A stretch of DNA of 64,000 bases from Candidatus Sphingomonas phytovorans (GTDB lineage Bacteria; Pseudomonadota; Alphaproteobacteria; Sphingomonadales; Sphingomonadaceae). Under the pieces are notes generated by a model, which ran no database searches, had not been told where the DNA came from, and saw only the letters and a program-made list of their open reading frames with translations. Positions 1 through 9,730 of this stretch are shown piece after piece; within the stretch, counting starts at the first letter, position 1, and every line of letters begins with the position of its first letter. Both the position numbers and the translations under genes were made by a program. Where the stretch lies: positions 932,501 through 996,500 of the forward strand of contig CP119314.1 in the NCBI GenBank assembly GCA_029202385.1. Direction: 5' to 3'.

Positions 1-1
1 T

Positions 2-250
2 GTCTATTATGTGGCGGAGGATCCGCAGACGTTCCAGCGGGCCTATAGCATCGTCAATGTCGGGCTTGGCGTGCGCGACAGCGACCGCAGATGGGAAGTG
101 GTCGCTTTCGTGAACAACCTGTTCGACCAGCAATATTTCCCCTCGCTGGTCAATACGGCGGGCAATTTCGGCAACAAGCTGGCGACCCAGGCGCTCCTGC
201 CGCGCGACTTCCGTCGCTATGGCGGCCTGCGGCTCGGCGTGAATTTCTGA
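2..250 (+). CDS. TonB-dependent receptor, C-terminal fragment (cut by window edge)
   Basis: Only the last 82 or so residues are present. They show the closing strands of an outer-membrane beta-barrel: a 'FVNNLFDQQYF' stretch typical of the next-to-last strands and a final strand ending in '...RLGVNF', with terminal Phe as in outer-membrane proteins. The family imports substrates across the outer membrane using TonB energy. The stop codon at 248-250 lies just before the next reading frame, and the following genes encode glucuronide catabolism, so a sugar-acid or glucuronide oligomer is the likely substrate. That is inference from context; the plug and TonB box lie outside the window. Confidence 0.85.
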   Translation, partial: VYYVAEDPQTFQRAYSIVNVGLGVRDSDRRWEVVAFVNNLFDQQYFPSLVNTAGNFGNKLATQALLPRDFRRYGGLRLGVNF

Positions 251-303
251 TGACGGCGGGGCGCGCACGTCGCCCCGCCACACCATGGATCGGGGGCAAT
301 GTG

Positions 304-1614
304 ATGTTTCGTTTTGCGCTGCCGTTGGCGATGGCGGGCGCCGCGGCAATGTTGTCGGCTGCGAGCCCGCCTGCCCAGGATGCGCCGGCGAAACCCGGTG
401 TCGATGCGCCGGAACTCGCCGCGCTCGGCTCGTATCCGGTCGGCGTTGCCAGGGCCGAGTTCGTGCAGCCCGGCCAGCTCGATCCTCTGCAGGGGGCGGA
501 CAGGCCCGCCGCGGTGGATCGCCATCTGCCGCTCAGCATCTGGTATCCGGCCGCAGCGGCGGGAGCCGGCACACTCTACCGGTCGGCGCTGCCGAGGAAG
601 AGTGGTTCCGACATCGCCTTCACCGTTCCCGGCATAGCCTCGCCGGACGCGCGTGCTGCCGCGGGGCGCTTCCCGCTCGTCGTCCTCGCGCATGGCTATA
701 GCAACACCCCGGAGGTCCTTTCCTGGCTCGGCGAGAATCTCGCGAGCAAGGGCTATGTCGTCGTGACACCAGCCTTTCGCGACCCGCCGATCACCGTCCG
801 CACTGCGGCCGCCGCGGCAGGCCCGATCGCCCGGCGACCACTCGATATCGTGTTCGTCGCCGCGGAGGCGCAGCGTCGGGCGCGGGAAGGGCAGGGGCCG
901 TTCGCCACCGCCGATGCCGACCGTACCGCGCTGATCGGCTATTCGATGGGCGGTTATGGCGTGCTCACCGCGGCGGGCGCGCCACTTCATCCCGGCCTGG
1001 CCGCTGCCACCCGCGATGTGCTCGCACCCTATATCGCCGGTGGGCCCAGGGCGGGCGAGCTCAAGGTCGCGGGTCTCAAGGCGGTGGTCGCGATCGCCCC
1101 GCCGCGCGCGCTGCGCGGGGCGGATATGTGGGCGCCGCCCGGTGTCGGGGCGATTCGCGCGCCAACCTTGTTCATCGTCGGCAGCCAGGACCACACGGTC
1201 GGCTACGATCCCGGCGTCCGTACGTTGTTCGACGATGAGGTGCATGCGGCACGGTATCTGCTGACCTTCCGCGAGGCCGGGCACAGCATCGGCCTGATCG
1301 GCGCGCCGCCGGAAATGCGGGCGGACTATTGGGACAAGGACTGGTTCGAGGATTCGGTCTGGCGCAAGGATCGGCTGATGGCGATCGAGACGCATTTCAT
1401 CGCCGCGTTTCTCGACCGCTACGTGAAGGGCGACATGAGGAAGGCAGCCTATATCGACGGACTCGTGCCAAATTCGAACGACGGTATCTGGGCTGGCGCA
1501 CCGCCGGGTCGTTATGCCGGCTACAGTCCCGGCCCCCCGACGGCGACCTTGTGGAAGGGATTCCAGCCGAACAAGGCGTCGGGCATGTCATTCGAGTTCA
1601 AACCTGCGTCCTAG
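304..1614 (+). CDS. exported alpha/beta hydrolase (PAF-acetylhydrolase/dienelactone-hydrolase-like)
   Basis: 436 residues from the ATG at 304; the frame is open further upstream, but this start gives a clean signal peptide ([20 protein letters not shown]) and follows a G-rich Shine-Dalgarno-like stretch. An in-frame ATG at 250 overlaps the receptor stop. The nucleophile elbow GYSMGG places the catalytic Ser at residue 214; a later 'GSQDH' supplies the likely Asp and 'EAGHS' the His, completing a Ser-Asp-His triad. The protein is probably periplasmic. It sits between a TonB receptor and glucuronate enzymes, so it may remove acyl or ester decorations from an imported uronide. Substrate is not visible in the sequence. 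Confidence 0.75.
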   Translation: MFRFALPLAMAGAAAMLSAASPPAQDAPAKPGVDAPELAALGSYPVGVARAEFVQPGQLDPLQGADRPAAVDRHLPLSIWYPAAAAGAGTLYRSALPRKSGSDIAFTVPGIASPDARAAAGRFPLVVLAHGYSNTPEVLSWLGENLASKGYVVVTPAFRDPPITVRTAAAAAGPIARRPLDIVFVAAEAQRRAREGQGPFATADADRTALIGYSMGGYGVLTAAGAPLHPGLAAATRDVLAPYIAGGPRAGELKVAGLKAVVAIAPPRALRGADMWAPPGVGAIRAPTLFIVGSQDHTVGYDPGVRTLFDDEVHAARYLLTFREAGHSIGLIGAPPEMRADYWDKDWFEDSVWRKDRLMAIETHFIAAFLDRYVKGDMRKAAYIDGLVPNSNDGIWAGAPPGRYAGYSPGPPTATLWKGFQPNKASGMSFEFKPAS

Positions 1615-1672
1615 ACGACGAGCAAGAGGTCGCCATCGCATGACGCGGATGTCGGCAAGGGAGTGCCAGTAT

Positions 1673-2878
1673 ATGTTCATGACGCAGACGATGCGCTGGT
1701 TCGGTCCACCCGATCCGGTCTCGCTGCGCGATATCCGCCAGGCGGGCGCGAGCGAGGTCGTGACCGCGTTGCACGAGGTCGCCAACGGCGAGGTCTGGAC
1801 GCGCGAGGCTATCGCGGCGCGCAAGCGCGAGATCGAGCGGGCTGGGCTGGGCTGGACCGTGGTCGAGAGCCTGCCCGTGCATGAGGATGTCAAGACGCGC
1901 GGGCCGGCATGGGACCGGCTGATCGAGCATTATCGCGAGAGCCTGCGCAATCTCGCGGCATGCGGCATCGCCACCGTCACCTATAATTTCATGCCGATCC
2001 TCGACTGGACCCGGACCGACCTTGCCTGGCCGCTTCCCGATGGCGCGCTGGCACTACGCTTCGAGCTGGAGGCGGTCGCGGCCTATGACCTCCACATCCT
2101 GCGCCGGCCGGGCGCCGATGCCAGTTACACGCCCGCCATGGTCGAGGCCGCGACGCGCCGCTTTCATGCGATGGACGAAGCGGCGCGCCACAGGCTTGAG
2201 CGGACGATCATTGCCGGACTGCCGGGCAGCGAGGAGAGCTTCACCTCCGCCGAGCTCCTTGCCGCGATCGACACCTATGCCGATATCGACGCCGAGCGCC
2301 TCCGCACCAACCATGCCGACTTCCTTGCCGCGGTGTGCCCCGTTGCCGATGAACTCGGGTTGCGGCTCGTCGTTCATCCCGACGATCCGCCCTTCCCGAT
2401 CTTCGGCCTGCCACGCGTGGTGAGCAACGAGGCCGATCTTGCTGCCTTGTTCGCCCGGGTCCCCAATCCTTCCAACGGTTTGTGCTTTTGCGCCGGATCG
2501 TTCGGCGTGCGGTCCGACAACGACCTGCCCGGCATGATCGAGCGGCTGGGCGACCGGATCGGTTTCCTGCATCTGCGTTCCGTGCAGCGCGAGCCGGACG
2601 ACGCCTTTCACGAGGCGGCCCACCTCGAAGGCGATGCCGGGATGGCCGGGATCGTGGCGGCGGTCCATCGGTTGCAGCAGCGCAGTGGTCGCTCGATCCC
2701 GATGCGCCCTGACCATGGCCATCAGATGCTCGACGACCTGACCAAAGCGACCAACCCCGGTTATTCGCTGCTTGGCCGCATGCGGGGGCTGGCTGAACTG
2801 CGCGGGCTCGAACGCGGGATCGCCCACGCGACACCCGGGATATCATCACGAACAGGAATGGGAGAGGGATGTGCTTGA
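1673..2878 (+). CDS. uxuA: D-mannonate dehydratase
   Basis: 401 residues, close to the usual length (about 395) of UxuA, which dehydrates D-mannonate to 2-keto-3-deoxygluconate in hexuronate catabolism. The N-terminal '[29 protein letters not shown]' region and the later '[17 protein letters not shown]' and '[14 protein letters not shown]' motifs are family signatures, and a metal-binding 'MRPDHGHQM' stretch lies near the C-terminus. The start at 1673 follows AAGGGAG with about 9 bp spacing; an in-frame ATG at 1640 is possible. The protein is cytoplasmic. Its neighbour encodes a beta-glucuronidase, so the pair links release of glucuronate to the Entner-Doudoroff intermediate KDG. Confidence 0.92.
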   Translation: MFMTQTMRWFGPPDPVSLRDIRQAGASEVVTALHEVANGEVWTREAIAARKREIERAGLGWTVVESLPVHEDVKTRGPAWDRLIEHYRESLRNLAACGIATVTYNFMPILDWTRTDLAWPLPDGALALRFELEAVAAYDLHILRRPGADASYTPAMVEAATRRFHAMDEAARHRLERTIIAGLPGSEESFTSAELLAAIDTYADIDAERLRTNHADFLAAVCPVADELGLRLVVHPDDPPFPIFGLPRVVSNEADLAALFARVPNPSNGLCFCAGSFGVRSDNDLPGMIERLGDRIGFLHLRSVQREPDDAFHEAAHLEGDAGMAGIVAAVHRLQQRSGRSIPMRPDHGHQMLDDLTKATNPGYSLLGRMRGLAELRGLERGIAHATPGISSRTGMGEGCA

Positions 2879-2882
2879 AGGA

Positions 2883-4772
2883 ATGAAGCCCGGATGGCTC
2901 ATCGCCGCCGCCATTTTGTGGGCAGCGCCCGTAGCCGCGCAGCAGGTCGCGGCACCCGCCTTGCCTAAGGCGACGGCGCAGAGCGGGCCGCTGCTTGTCT
3001 CGGCCGACATGCGCCAGGGGACCGACCTGTCCGGCGCCTGGCATTATTCGATCGATCCGTACCGCTCCGGCCTCGCCGGCTTCCACGGTGAAACGCCTGA
3101 TCGCGGCCAGCAACGCTACCGCGATGTCGATGTGCGCAAGGAAATGGCGCAGGACAGCCGGGTCCTCTATGAATTCGACCTCGCCCATTCGCCGGTCACC
3201 ACATTGCCCTCGTCCTGGCTGACCGAGGCGCCCGAGCTTCGCTATTATCAGGGGCTGATGTGGTATCAGCGCACCTTTCCGGTGCCGGCGCAGCGCAAGG
3301 GGCGTACCTTCCTCCGCTTCGGCGCGGCCAATTATACGACCGTCGTCTACCTCAACGGCCAGCCGGTCGGGCGCCACGAAGGCGGCTTCACGCCCTTCGC
3401 TTTCGAGGTGACCCGCCTGCTGCGCGACGGCAACAACCAGATCACGGTCGGCGTGGATTCGCAGGCGACAGAGGCGACCGTGCCCCCGCCCGTCACCGAC
3501 TGGGAAAATTATGGCGGGATCACCCGGCCTGTGCGATTGATCTCGACGCCGGACACTTATGTCGACGACGCCTGGGTCCGTTTGACGCGGGATGGGCGGA
3601 TGGCAGTCGATGTGCATCTCGACGGACCGCAGGCGGCCAATCGCGCGGTCAGGCTGCGTATTGCCGAGCTTGGCCTCGACCAGGCCGGCACCACCGACGC
3701 CGCGGGCAACTGGCGCGCCACCATGGTCGCGCCGCGCGCGATGGTCCGCTGGTCGCCCGAGCGTCCCAGGCTCTACGACGTGACGATTGCGACGGGCGAC
3801 GACCAGTGGCGTGATCGCATCGGCTTCCGCACCATCGAGGTGCGCGGTCCGGACATCCTGCTCAACGGCAAGCCGATCTTCCTGCGCGGTATCTCGTTGC
3901 ACGAGGAGGAACTGGGCAGCGAGCCGACCCGGGCGATCAGCCCGGCGGCGGCGCGGGCCCTGCTCGGCGAGATCAAGGACGGGCTGCATGGCAATTATGT
4001 CCGCCTGGCGCACTACCCGCACACCGAGATGATGACGCGCACCGCCGACGAACTCGGCCTGCTCGTGTGGAGCGAGGTGCCGGTCTATTGGCTCGTCGCC
4101 TGGTCCAATCCGGATACGCTGGCGACCGCGCGCAACATGCTGGCCGAGAACATCCTGCGCGATCGCAACCGCGCGTCGATCGCGATCTGGAGCGTCGCCA
4201 ACGAGACCCCCGTCACCGACGCGCGCAACACCTTCCTCCGCACGCTCGTCGGCGATGTCCGCCGCCTCGACGATACGAGGCTGGTCAGCGCGGCGCTGCT
4301 GGTCGAGCGTTCGAAGGACGCGAAGACTCCCACGATGACCCTGGCCGATCCACTCGCCGATGTGCTGGATGTGCTGGCAATCAATACGTATAACGGCTGG
4401 TATACTAACGACCGGCTGACCGACCTGCCCGCCAGCGTCTGGCAGGTGCCCGCCGACAAGCCGCTGGTCTTCTCCGAATTCGGCGCCGACGCCCGGGCGG
4501 GGTTCCATGACCTGACCGGTCCGCAGAAATTCTCCGAGGAGTATCAGGCGGACTATTACCGCGCGACGCTCAAGATGGCGGATTCGGTGCCGACGCTGCG
4601 CGGCATGTCGCCATGGATCCTCAAGGACTTCCGTTCTCCACGCCGGCAGAACCCCGATTTTCAGCAGGGTTGGAACCGCAAGGGGCTCATCTCGGAAACC
4701 GGGCAGCGCAAGCAGGCGTTCGACGTTCTGGCGAATTACTACGCGACCAAGGCCGGTACGGTAAGCCACTGA
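2883..4772 (+). CDS. exported GH2 beta-glucuronidase-like glycoside hydrolase
   Basis: 629 residues with a signal peptide (MKPGWLIAAAILWAAPVAAQ). The GH2 jelly-roll domain is followed by the immunoglobulin-like domain and a TIM barrel that begins near 'RGISLHEEELG'. The acid/base Glu is in 'SVANETP' (about residue 441) and the nucleophile Glu in 'FSEFGADA' (about residue 532), as in UidA-type retaining enzymes. E. coli UidA is 603 residues. The gene starts 4 bp after the uxuA stop; an upstream in-frame GTG at 2871 would overlap uxuA. An exported glucuronidase beside uxuA and a TonB receptor suggests hydrolysis of glucuronides after outer-membrane uptake. Galactosidase or another GH2 activity is not excluded. 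Confidence 0.87.
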   Translation: MKPGWLIAAAILWAAPVAAQQVAAPALPKATAQSGPLLVSADMRQGTDLSGAWHYSIDPYRSGLAGFHGETPDRGQQRYRDVDVRKEMAQDSRVLYEFDLAHSPVTTLPSSWLTEAPELRYYQGLMWYQRTFPVPAQRKGRTFLRFGAANYTTVVYLNGQPVGRHEGGFTPFAFEVTRLLRDGNNQITVGVDSQATEATVPPPVTDWENYGGITRPVRLISTPDTYVDDAWVRLTRDGRMAVDVHLDGPQAANRAVRLRIAELGLDQAGTTDAAGNWRATMVAPRAMVRWSPERPRLYDVTIATGDDQWRDRIGFRTIEVRGPDILLNGKPIFLRGISLHEEELGSEPTRAISPAAARALLGEIKDGLHGNYVRLAHYPHTEMMTRTADELGLLVWSEVPVYWLVAWSNPDTLATARNMLAENILRDRNRASIAIWSVANETPVTDARNTFLRTLVGDVRRLDDTRLVSAALLVERSKDAKTPTMTLADPLADVLDVLAINTYNGWYTNDRLTDLPASVWQVPADKPLVFSEFGADARAGFHDLTGPQKFSEEYQADYYRATLKMADSVPTLRGMSPWILKDFRSPRRQNPDFQQGWNRKGLISETGQRKQAFDVLANYYATKAGTVSH

Positions 4773-4787
4773 CGACGGGCCGGACGG

Positions 4788-4815
4788 GGGAGGGGCGACG
4801 TCGGACGCCCCTTCC
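4788..4815. terminator. convergent intergenic hairpin
   Basis: AGGGGCG (791-797 within 4791-4797) and CGCCCCT (4806-4812) form a 7-bp stem around an 8-nt loop, extendable by a G-T wobble and two further pairs. It lies between the stop of the rightward GH2 gene and the stop of the leftward isomerase gene. It could terminate both transcripts; there is only a short TT tail on the rightward side. Confidence 0.5.
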
Positions 4816-4829
4816 ACGGCGATTTCGTC

Positions 4830-5477
4830 TCAGCCTCGCTTGTGCGGGCGCGTTACGCCGGTGGGCAACGACCCGAGCCGGGCCATCTCCCCGGTCGTGA
4901 ACAGGGCGGGGTTGTCGAGGAAGTCGATCAGCATCTCCGTGCTGTCCTCGCCCCAGAACAGGTCGTCGCCGACCGCGATCGTCGGCACGCCGAATACGCC
5001 GCGCTCGATCGCGCGGTCGGTGTTCGCCCGCAGCCGGTCCTTGACATGCGGCTGGGCGATGGCGCCTGCGACGTCCTCGAGGCCAAGGCTGTTCCCGATC
5101 GTCTCGAGAATATCAGGTTCGGAGATGTCCAGCCCGTCGCAGAAGGCGGCATCGAACAGGGTATCGACCGCTGCCGGCGTCGCACCGAGCGCGACGATCA
5201 GGCGCAATGCCGCGATCGGGTTGAACGGATGGGCCGGCGGAAAGCGGAACGGGACCCCGAGCCTGTCGGCGCGCCACTGGCATGCCCGATAGGTATGGAG
5301 GCGTTTGGGGGCGATTTCGGCTGGTCCCTTCTGTTCCCAATGGCCGAGCAATGCCCCGAGCACGACGGGGACCGGCGTGAGGCGAACGCGCTCGCCGAAC
5401 CGGCTCCGGGTCTTCCACTGGAGATAGGCGAAGGGGGAGATGACATCAAAATACCAGTCGCATTCACGGCTGCTCAT
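4830..5477 (-). CDS. 2-hydroxychromene-2-carboxylate isomerase-like (DsbA/kappa-GST fold)
   Basis: 215 residues. The N-terminus '[15 protein letters not shown]' carries the Ser-Pro-Phe motif that replaces the CxxC of DsbA in NahD-type isomerases, where the Ser contacts glutathione. A cis-Pro motif 'GVFGVPTI' and the C-terminal '[14 protein letters not shown]' are also family features. Known members isomerise 2-hydroxychromene-2-carboxylate in naphthalene-type degradation, and related proteins act as generic glutathione-dependent isomerases. The start overlaps the stop of the upstream dehydrogenase by 4 bp (ATGA), so they are translationally coupled. No ring-cleavage genes lie nearby, so the physiological substrate is unknown. 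Confidence 0.8.
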   Translation of the reverse strand: MSSRECDWYFDVISPFAYLQWKTRSRFGERVRLTPVPVVLGALLGHWEQKGPAEIAPKRLHTYRACQWRADRLGVPFRFPPAHPFNPIAALRLIVALGATPAAVDTLFDAAFCDGLDISEPDILETIGNSLGLEDVAGAIAQPHVKDRLRANTDRAIERGVFGVPTIAVGDDLFWGEDSTEMLIDFLDNPALFTTGEMARLGSLPTGVTRPHKRG

Positions 5478-6358
5478 GGTTGCTTCCCTTGGGTTCGTGC
5501 CTCGATCGCGCGGACCACGGCCACCATGTCGAGGCGACCATGCCCCAGTTCCTCGCTCTCGCGGTAGAGAAGGTGGCTGGCATCCAGCAGCGGCGACGCA
5601 ATCTCCGCCTCCCGTGCCGCGTCCGCGACCAGCCGGGCATTTTTGAGCACGTCGGAGATCGCCGCCTGTACGTCGAAATCCTGCTCCACCAGCTTGGCGA
5701 GCTTGATACGCGATACGCTGCTGGCCATCGGTCCGGCATCGAGAATGGCGCGGAATTGATTCATGTCCAGGCCGTGGCGTTCAGCGAAGTGAGCGGCTTC
5801 CGCCAGACCGGTGACCATGGTGATCAGAAAGCTGTTGACCGCAAGCTTCATGGTGAGGGCAGCCGGAACCGGGCCGCAGCGGAATATCTTCTGACACACT
5901 GGTGTCAGCAGCGGGCTTATTTCGTCCATGACGCTCTCGTCGCCGGCGAGCATCGCCACGAGTTCTCCGGCTTCGGCCGGCTTGCGTGAGCCGGAAACGG
6001 GGGCTTCGACATAAGCGCCGCCGGCATTGCTGATCTCGGCGCCCAGTTCCCGGGAATAGGCGGGAGGGACCGTACCCATCTGGACGATGACATGACCTGT
6101 CACATTGGCCGCGAAGTCGGGCGTGCCGCGACCCAGGACCGCGTCGATCGCCGCTTCGTCGGCGAGCATCAGGATCACGATCCGCGCCTGGCGAAACAGG
6201 GCAGCCGGACTGTCGGCCACTGTCGCGCCGGCCGACCGCAGTGGGCCGTTCCGTTCTGCAGTCCGGTTCCAGACGATGAGCCTGGTGCCGGCGCGCGCCA
6301 GATTGAGCGCCATTGGCTGGCCCATGACGCCCAGGCCGATGAATCCCGTCAGTTCCAT
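5474..6358 (-). CDS. NAD(P)-dependent beta-hydroxyacid dehydrogenase (3-hydroxyisobutyrate dehydrogenase family)
   Basis: 294 residues from the ATG at 6358, which puts the Rossmann motif '[20 protein letters not shown]' at the N-terminus; the frame continues upstream with unlikely residues. The substrate-binding '[20 protein letters not shown]' region and the catalytic Lys in 'MKLAVNSFL' match the HIBADH/tartronate-semialdehyde-reductase superfamily. It is cytoplasmic and oxidises or reduces a beta-hydroxyacid; the exact substrate cannot be read. It is the upstream member of a two-gene leftward unit with the isomerase-like gene (4-bp overlap) and starts 44 bp after the histidine-kinase stop, so it may be co-transcribed with the two-component genes. 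Confidence 0.83.
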   Translation of the reverse strand: MELTGFIGLGVMGQPMALNLARAGTRLIVWNRTAERNGPLRSAGATVADSPAALFRQARIVILMLADEAAIDAVLGRGTPDFAANVTGHVIVQMGTVPPAYSRELGAEISNAGGAYVEAPVSGSRKPAEAGELVAMLAGDESVMDEISPLLTPVCQKIFRCGPVPAALTMKLAVNSFLITMVTGLAEAAHFAERHGLDMNQFRAILDAGPMASSVSRIKLAKLVEQDFDVQAAISDVLKNARLVADAAREAEIASPLLDASHLLYRESEELGHGRLDMVAVVRAIEARTQGKQP

Positions 6359-6402
6359 CTCATCCTCGCCTCGCCTATTCATCGCCTGAGGCTCGTGCCG
6401 TC

Positions 6403-7707
6403 CTACAGATCGTCAAGCGCCATCAGAAAGACGAGGCCACGTTGTCCCGATCCGCGGTGCACCGTGAGCGCGCCATGATGGGCATGCGCAACGCGCTCGA
6501 CGATCGAAAGGCCGATCCCCGATCCTTCGATATTCGCCCCCGCGCCCCGCCACAGCCTGTCTTTGAGCCGCACGAAATGCGCCTCCGGGATCGGATCGCC
6601 ATTGTCGCCGACCGCGATGAGCGCTCCCGGGCCGGAACTGACCACGATCGCGGTGCCGGGGGGCGTGTGGCGCGCGGCATTGTCGATCAGGTTTTCGAGC
6701 GCGAGTGTCAGTGCCTCGGAGTAACCGCGTACCCGTGCCGGTGTGTCCGCGCGTTCAAGCGCGATCGAGCGGCCGGATGCGATGATTCCGGGCGCCCGGT
6801 CGGAGACGACGCCTTCCGCCAGTGCGTGGAGGTCGACCGAGGTTCCGCCATCCTCGACCGGGCGCTCGATCTCGGCGAGCGCAAGCAACTGGGCAATGAC
6901 TCGGGCAGCCCGATCCACCGCCGACATCATCGCCGTGCGAAGTTCCGGGTTCGCGACCGCATCGGCGCGAAGGCGGACGACGGCAAGCGGCGTGCGCAGT
7001 TCGTGCGCGACGTCCGCGGCAAATGCCGCCTGCACATGAATCGCTGCGGCCAGGCGGTCGAGCGCGGCGTTGGTCGCCTCCGCCAACGGCTCGGCCTCGA
7101 CCGGGAGGAGGCCGCTCGGCAGGCGGGTGTTGAGCGAACGCGGGCCGATCGTCGCGGCGATCGCCGAGACGGCGCGCATCCGAAGCGTCATGCGACGTGC
7201 GATCAGCGCCCCGATCAGCGGAACGAGTGCCGCGATCGGCAGGCAGATCAGCGCGAATCTGGGCAGGAAGCTGCGCACGATATCGTCGGTGACGACTGCC
7301 GGGTCGGCATCGTCCTGCGAAACGACGATCCAGCCGCTCCCCACGGGCACGCTATAGCCCTCGACCACACCGCTGCGAAAGAAATGCGCTGTCCGGTCAA
7401 GCGGCGCCACCGCCAGTATTTCCGGACGCGGCGGGCCATAGGATCTTTCCACGCGGCGGTCCGCTCCGATCGTGCTGACCGCCATGCCGTTAGTCAGCAC
7501 GACGGGCTGTGCATTACGGGTGTCCGGTCCTGCCGATGCAGCCGACAGCACGGCTTGCCGGCGCAGCAGGTTGCGCTGGAAATGATCGGCTGTCTGGTGG
7601 AGCAGGGCGGAGGCGCTCCACAAGAGGGTGATCGCCGCCGCCAGTGCGACCGCCACGTGGAGCGCGACGAACTGCCCGAGCAGCGAGCGAGGTATCGCCA
7701 ACCTCAT
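6403..7707 (-). CDS. two-component sensor histidine kinase
   Basis: 434 residues. Two membrane segments (about 10-32 and 150-170) flank a periplasmic sensor of roughly 115 residues. A HAMP-like linker leads to the HisKA box '[11 protein letters not shown]' with phospho-acceptor His235, then the N box '[11 protein letters not shown]', a G1 box 'VGDNGDPI' and a G2 box 'GSGIGLSIV'. The G1 box has DNGDPI rather than the usual DxGxG, which is somewhat divergent. The start overlaps the response-regulator stop by 4 bp. The pair is divergent from a heavy-metal-type RND efflux operon, so it probably senses a periplasmic toxicant and controls that pump, as CusSR and CzcSR do. The inducer is unknown. 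Confidence 0.9.
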   Translation of the reverse strand: MRLAIPRSLLGQFVALHVAVALAAAITLLWSASALLHQTADHFQRNLLRRQAVLSAASAGPDTRNAQPVVLTNGMAVSTIGADRRVERSYGPPRPEILAVAPLDRTAHFFRSGVVEGYSVPVGSGWIVVSQDDADPAVVTDDIVRSFLPRFALICLPIAALVPLIGALIARRMTLRMRAVSAIAATIGPRSLNTRLPSGLLPVEAEPLAEATNAALDRLAAAIHVQAAFAADVAHELRTPLAVVRLRADAVANPELRTAMMSAVDRAARVIAQLLALAEIERPVEDGGTSVDLHALAEGVVSDRAPGIIASGRSIALERADTPARVRGYSEALTLALENLIDNAARHTPPGTAIVVSSGPGALIAVGDNGDPIPEAHFVRLKDRLWRGAGANIEGSGIGLSIVERVAHAHHGALTVHRGSGQRGLVFLMALDDL

Positions 7708-8378
7708 GCGACAGGAACGATCATATAGCCGACGCCGCGCACGGTTTCGATCCGCACGCGGGTCTCAGAATCCTCGAGCCGCTTGCGCAAACGATGGACA
7801 TATACTTCCACCGCATTGGAGCCGAGATCGCCGTCCAGGCCGAACAGCTGGTCCTCGACGATGCGTTTCGGCACGACCTTGCCCGCCCGGCGTAACAATA
7901 GTTCCAGCAACTCGGTTTCCCGCACCGACAGGCTGAGCGCTTGCGATTCGACATAGGCCATGCGGGTCTCGACGACGAACTCGAGCGCGCCGCAACGGAG
8001 GGACTTTCCGACATAGCCGTCGCGCCGCCGCAGGATCGCGTGAAGGCGGGCATGCAGTTCGTCGACGTCGAAGGGTTTGACCATATATTCGTCGGCCCCT
8101 TCGTTCAGGCCAAGGATGCGCGCGTCGATCGAGCCGCGCGCGGTCAGCACCAGTACAGGCCGGGCATCGCCGCGCGCGCGCATGCGCATGAGGAGCGAGA
8201 TGCCGTCTTCGTCAGGCAGACCCAGATCAAGCAGGACGGCCGCATAGTCGATCGCCTCGAGATATGCCTCGGCCTCCTCGCTGGTACGTGCGCGATCGAC
8301 CGTCAATCCGCGCCGCGACAAGGCGTCGACGAGCGGCATTGCCACTGCATCTTCGTCCTCGATCAGCAGAATTCGCAT
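7704..8378 (-). CDS. OmpR/PhoB-family response regulator
   Basis: 224 residues from the ATG at 8378 (an upstream in-frame ATG at 8396 adds six residues). The receiver domain has acidic residues in 'LLIEDEDA', phospho-acceptor Asp51 in 'LLDLGLPDEDG', Thr in 'VLTARG' and Lys in 'YMVKPFD'. The C-terminal winged helix ends 'EVYVHRLRKRLED...IETVRGVGYMI', typical of OmpR-type DNA binding. It is translated with the cognate kinase (ATGA overlap). It is divergent from the RND efflux operon across an 89-bp gap containing a TGTAAGC direct repeat, the kind of site OmpR-family dimers bind head to tail. Confidence 0.93.
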   Translation of the reverse strand: MRILLIEDEDAVAMPLVDALSRRGLTVDRARTSEEAEAYLEAIDYAAVLLDLGLPDEDGISLLMRMRARGDARPVLVLTARGSIDARILGLNEGADEYMVKPFDVDELHARLHAILRRRDGYVGKSLRCGALEFVVETRMAYVESQALSLSVRETELLELLLRRAGKVVPKRIVEDQLFGLDGDLGSNAVEVYVHRLRKRLEDSETRVRIETVRGVGYMIVPVA

Positions 8379-8406
8379 CGTCTCGCTCTTCCGCAACGCA
8401 GCAATT

Positions 8407-8424
8407 TGTAAGCCCGCTGTAAGC
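8407..8424 (+). promoter_or_regulatory. candidate response-regulator box (direct repeat)
   Basis: TGTAAGC at 8407-8413 is repeated exactly at 8418-8424, an 11-bp period (one helical turn). It lies between the divergent response-regulator and RND-adaptor genes. OmpR/PhoB-family regulators bind such head-to-tail repeats. A partial inverted TAACA occurs further right at about 8454. Assignment to this regulator is inference. Confidence 0.5.
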
Positions 8425-8467
8425 GAGCCTGCCTAGGGGTGCCAGCCCCACCGTAACAGGCCTTCCG

Positions 8468-9730
8468 ATGCACGCTCCATCATCGCCACACCCGCTGCCC
8501 ACGATACAGACGTTGCCACGCCGCGAGCAGGTGCGCTGGCTTGCCATCGCCGTGGCTGTCATAGTCGGCATCGTCGTGCTGTGGCTGGCGATCGGAAGCA
8601 TGACGCGTCGCGATCAGGTCGCCCCTCCTGCCTCGCCGCCGGGCACCTTCCGGCCGACCGCAGAGCAGATGGCTGCGCTGAAGACGATCCGGGTCGGCTA
8701 TGCGGCATCGGAAGACCGCACCCTGGCGAGCGGGGCGATCACGGTCGATGGCGACCGCAGCACGCCCGTGCTGATGCCTTATGCTGGGCAAGTCGTGCGT
8801 GTGCTCGCCGATGCGGGTCAATATGTGCGGCAGGGCCAGCCGCTGCTGCTGGTCAAGACGAGCGACTTCGTCGATGCACGCAGCGGGCTGTTCGCCGCGC
8901 GCGCCGCGTTCCAGAACGCGCAGGCGCAACTCGCCACCGCCACACGCAATGCGGAACGCCAGCGCCAGATCTTCGAAACGGCAGGCGGGGCGCAAAAGGA
9001 CTATTTGCAGGCGCAGACAGATCTGGTCGCGGCGCAGGCCGCCGCGAGGACCACGGCGGCAGCGCTAGGCGCGGCGCGCGACAAGCTTGCGATCCTCGGA
9101 AAGTCGCCCGGTGAGATCGGGCAGCTTGAAGGGGCTGGCGAAGTCTCCGGCATCCACGATCGCACCACGCTGCATGCGCCGATCGCCGGGCTGATCGCCT
9201 CGCGCGATGTCTCGGCGGGGCAATATGTCTCGCAGGGAGGAGACAAGCCGGTGATGACCATCACCGACCCGTCGCACGTCTGGCTGATCGCGCAGATCGC
9301 CGAAGGCGATGCCAATGGGGTGCATCTGGGCGATGCGGTGACGGTGACGACGCCGGCTCTTCCGGGGCGCAGCTTCCACGCCACCATTGATCTCGTCGGG
9401 GCGGCGCTCGATCCGCAGACTCATCGGTTGCCGGTGCGCGCGACCATTGCCAATCCCGATGGCGCATTGAAGCCGCAGATGTTCGCCAGCTTCTCGATCC
9501 AGCGGCCGCAGCGCGGCAATGCCTTGCGCGTTCCCTCCGCTGCCGTGATCCATGAGGGTGATTCCGCGCGTGTCTGGGTCGTCCGTCCCGACGGCCTGTT
9601 GCAGGCACGCGCCATAACCGCGGGCGACGCGCAGGACGGTGCGGTCGTCGTGCTTACGGGCCTCAGGCCCGGCGAGCGCATCGTCACGGCCGGAGCGCTG
9701 TTCGTGAACGAGGCGGGTCTTGGCGAATGA
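8468..9730 (+). CDS. RND efflux periplasmic adaptor subunit (CzcB/CusB-like)
   Basis: 420 residues. An N-terminal membrane anchor (about 22-42, 'WLAIAVAVIVGIVVLWLAIG') precedes the membrane-fusion-protein body: a lipoyl-like half 'VLADAGQYVRQGQPLLLVK', a coiled-coil hairpin rich in Ala/Gln (about 135-210), the second lipoyl half 'LHAPIAGLIASRDVSAGQYV', then a beta-barrel and membrane-proximal domain ending 'LRPGERIVTAGALFVNE'. No His- or Met-rich metal-binding segment is seen. It bridges the inner-membrane pump and outer-membrane channel encoded next; its stop overlaps the permease start by 4 bp. It is the first gene of a three-gene efflux operon divergent from the two-component system. Confidence 0.92.
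   Translation: MHAPSSPHPLPTIQTLPRREQVRWLAIAVAVIVGIVVLWLAIGSMTRRDQVAPPASPPGTFRPTAEQMAALKTIRVGYAASEDRTLASGAITVDGDRSTPVLMPYAGQVVRVLADAGQYVRQGQPLLLVKTSDFVDARSGLFAARAAFQNAQAQLATATRNAERQRQIFETAGGAQKDYLQAQTDLVAAQAAARTTAAALGAARDKLAILGKSPGEIGQLEGAGEVSGIHDRTTLHAPIAGLIASRDVSAGQYVSQGGDKPVMTITDPSHVWLIAQIAEGDANGVHLGDAVTVTTPALPGRSFHATIDLVGAALDPQTHRLPVRATIANPDGALKPQMFASFSIQRPQRGNALRVPSAAVIHEGDSARVWVVRPDGLLQARAITAGDAQDGAVVVLTGLRPGERIVTAGALFVNEAGLGE

Noticed and set aside
2241..4817. 858-codon open frame on the minus strand opposite uxuA and the GH2 gene
   Set aside because: It is a high-GC shadow: Arg/Gly/His-rich composition without domains, while both plus-strand genes have full catalytic motifs.
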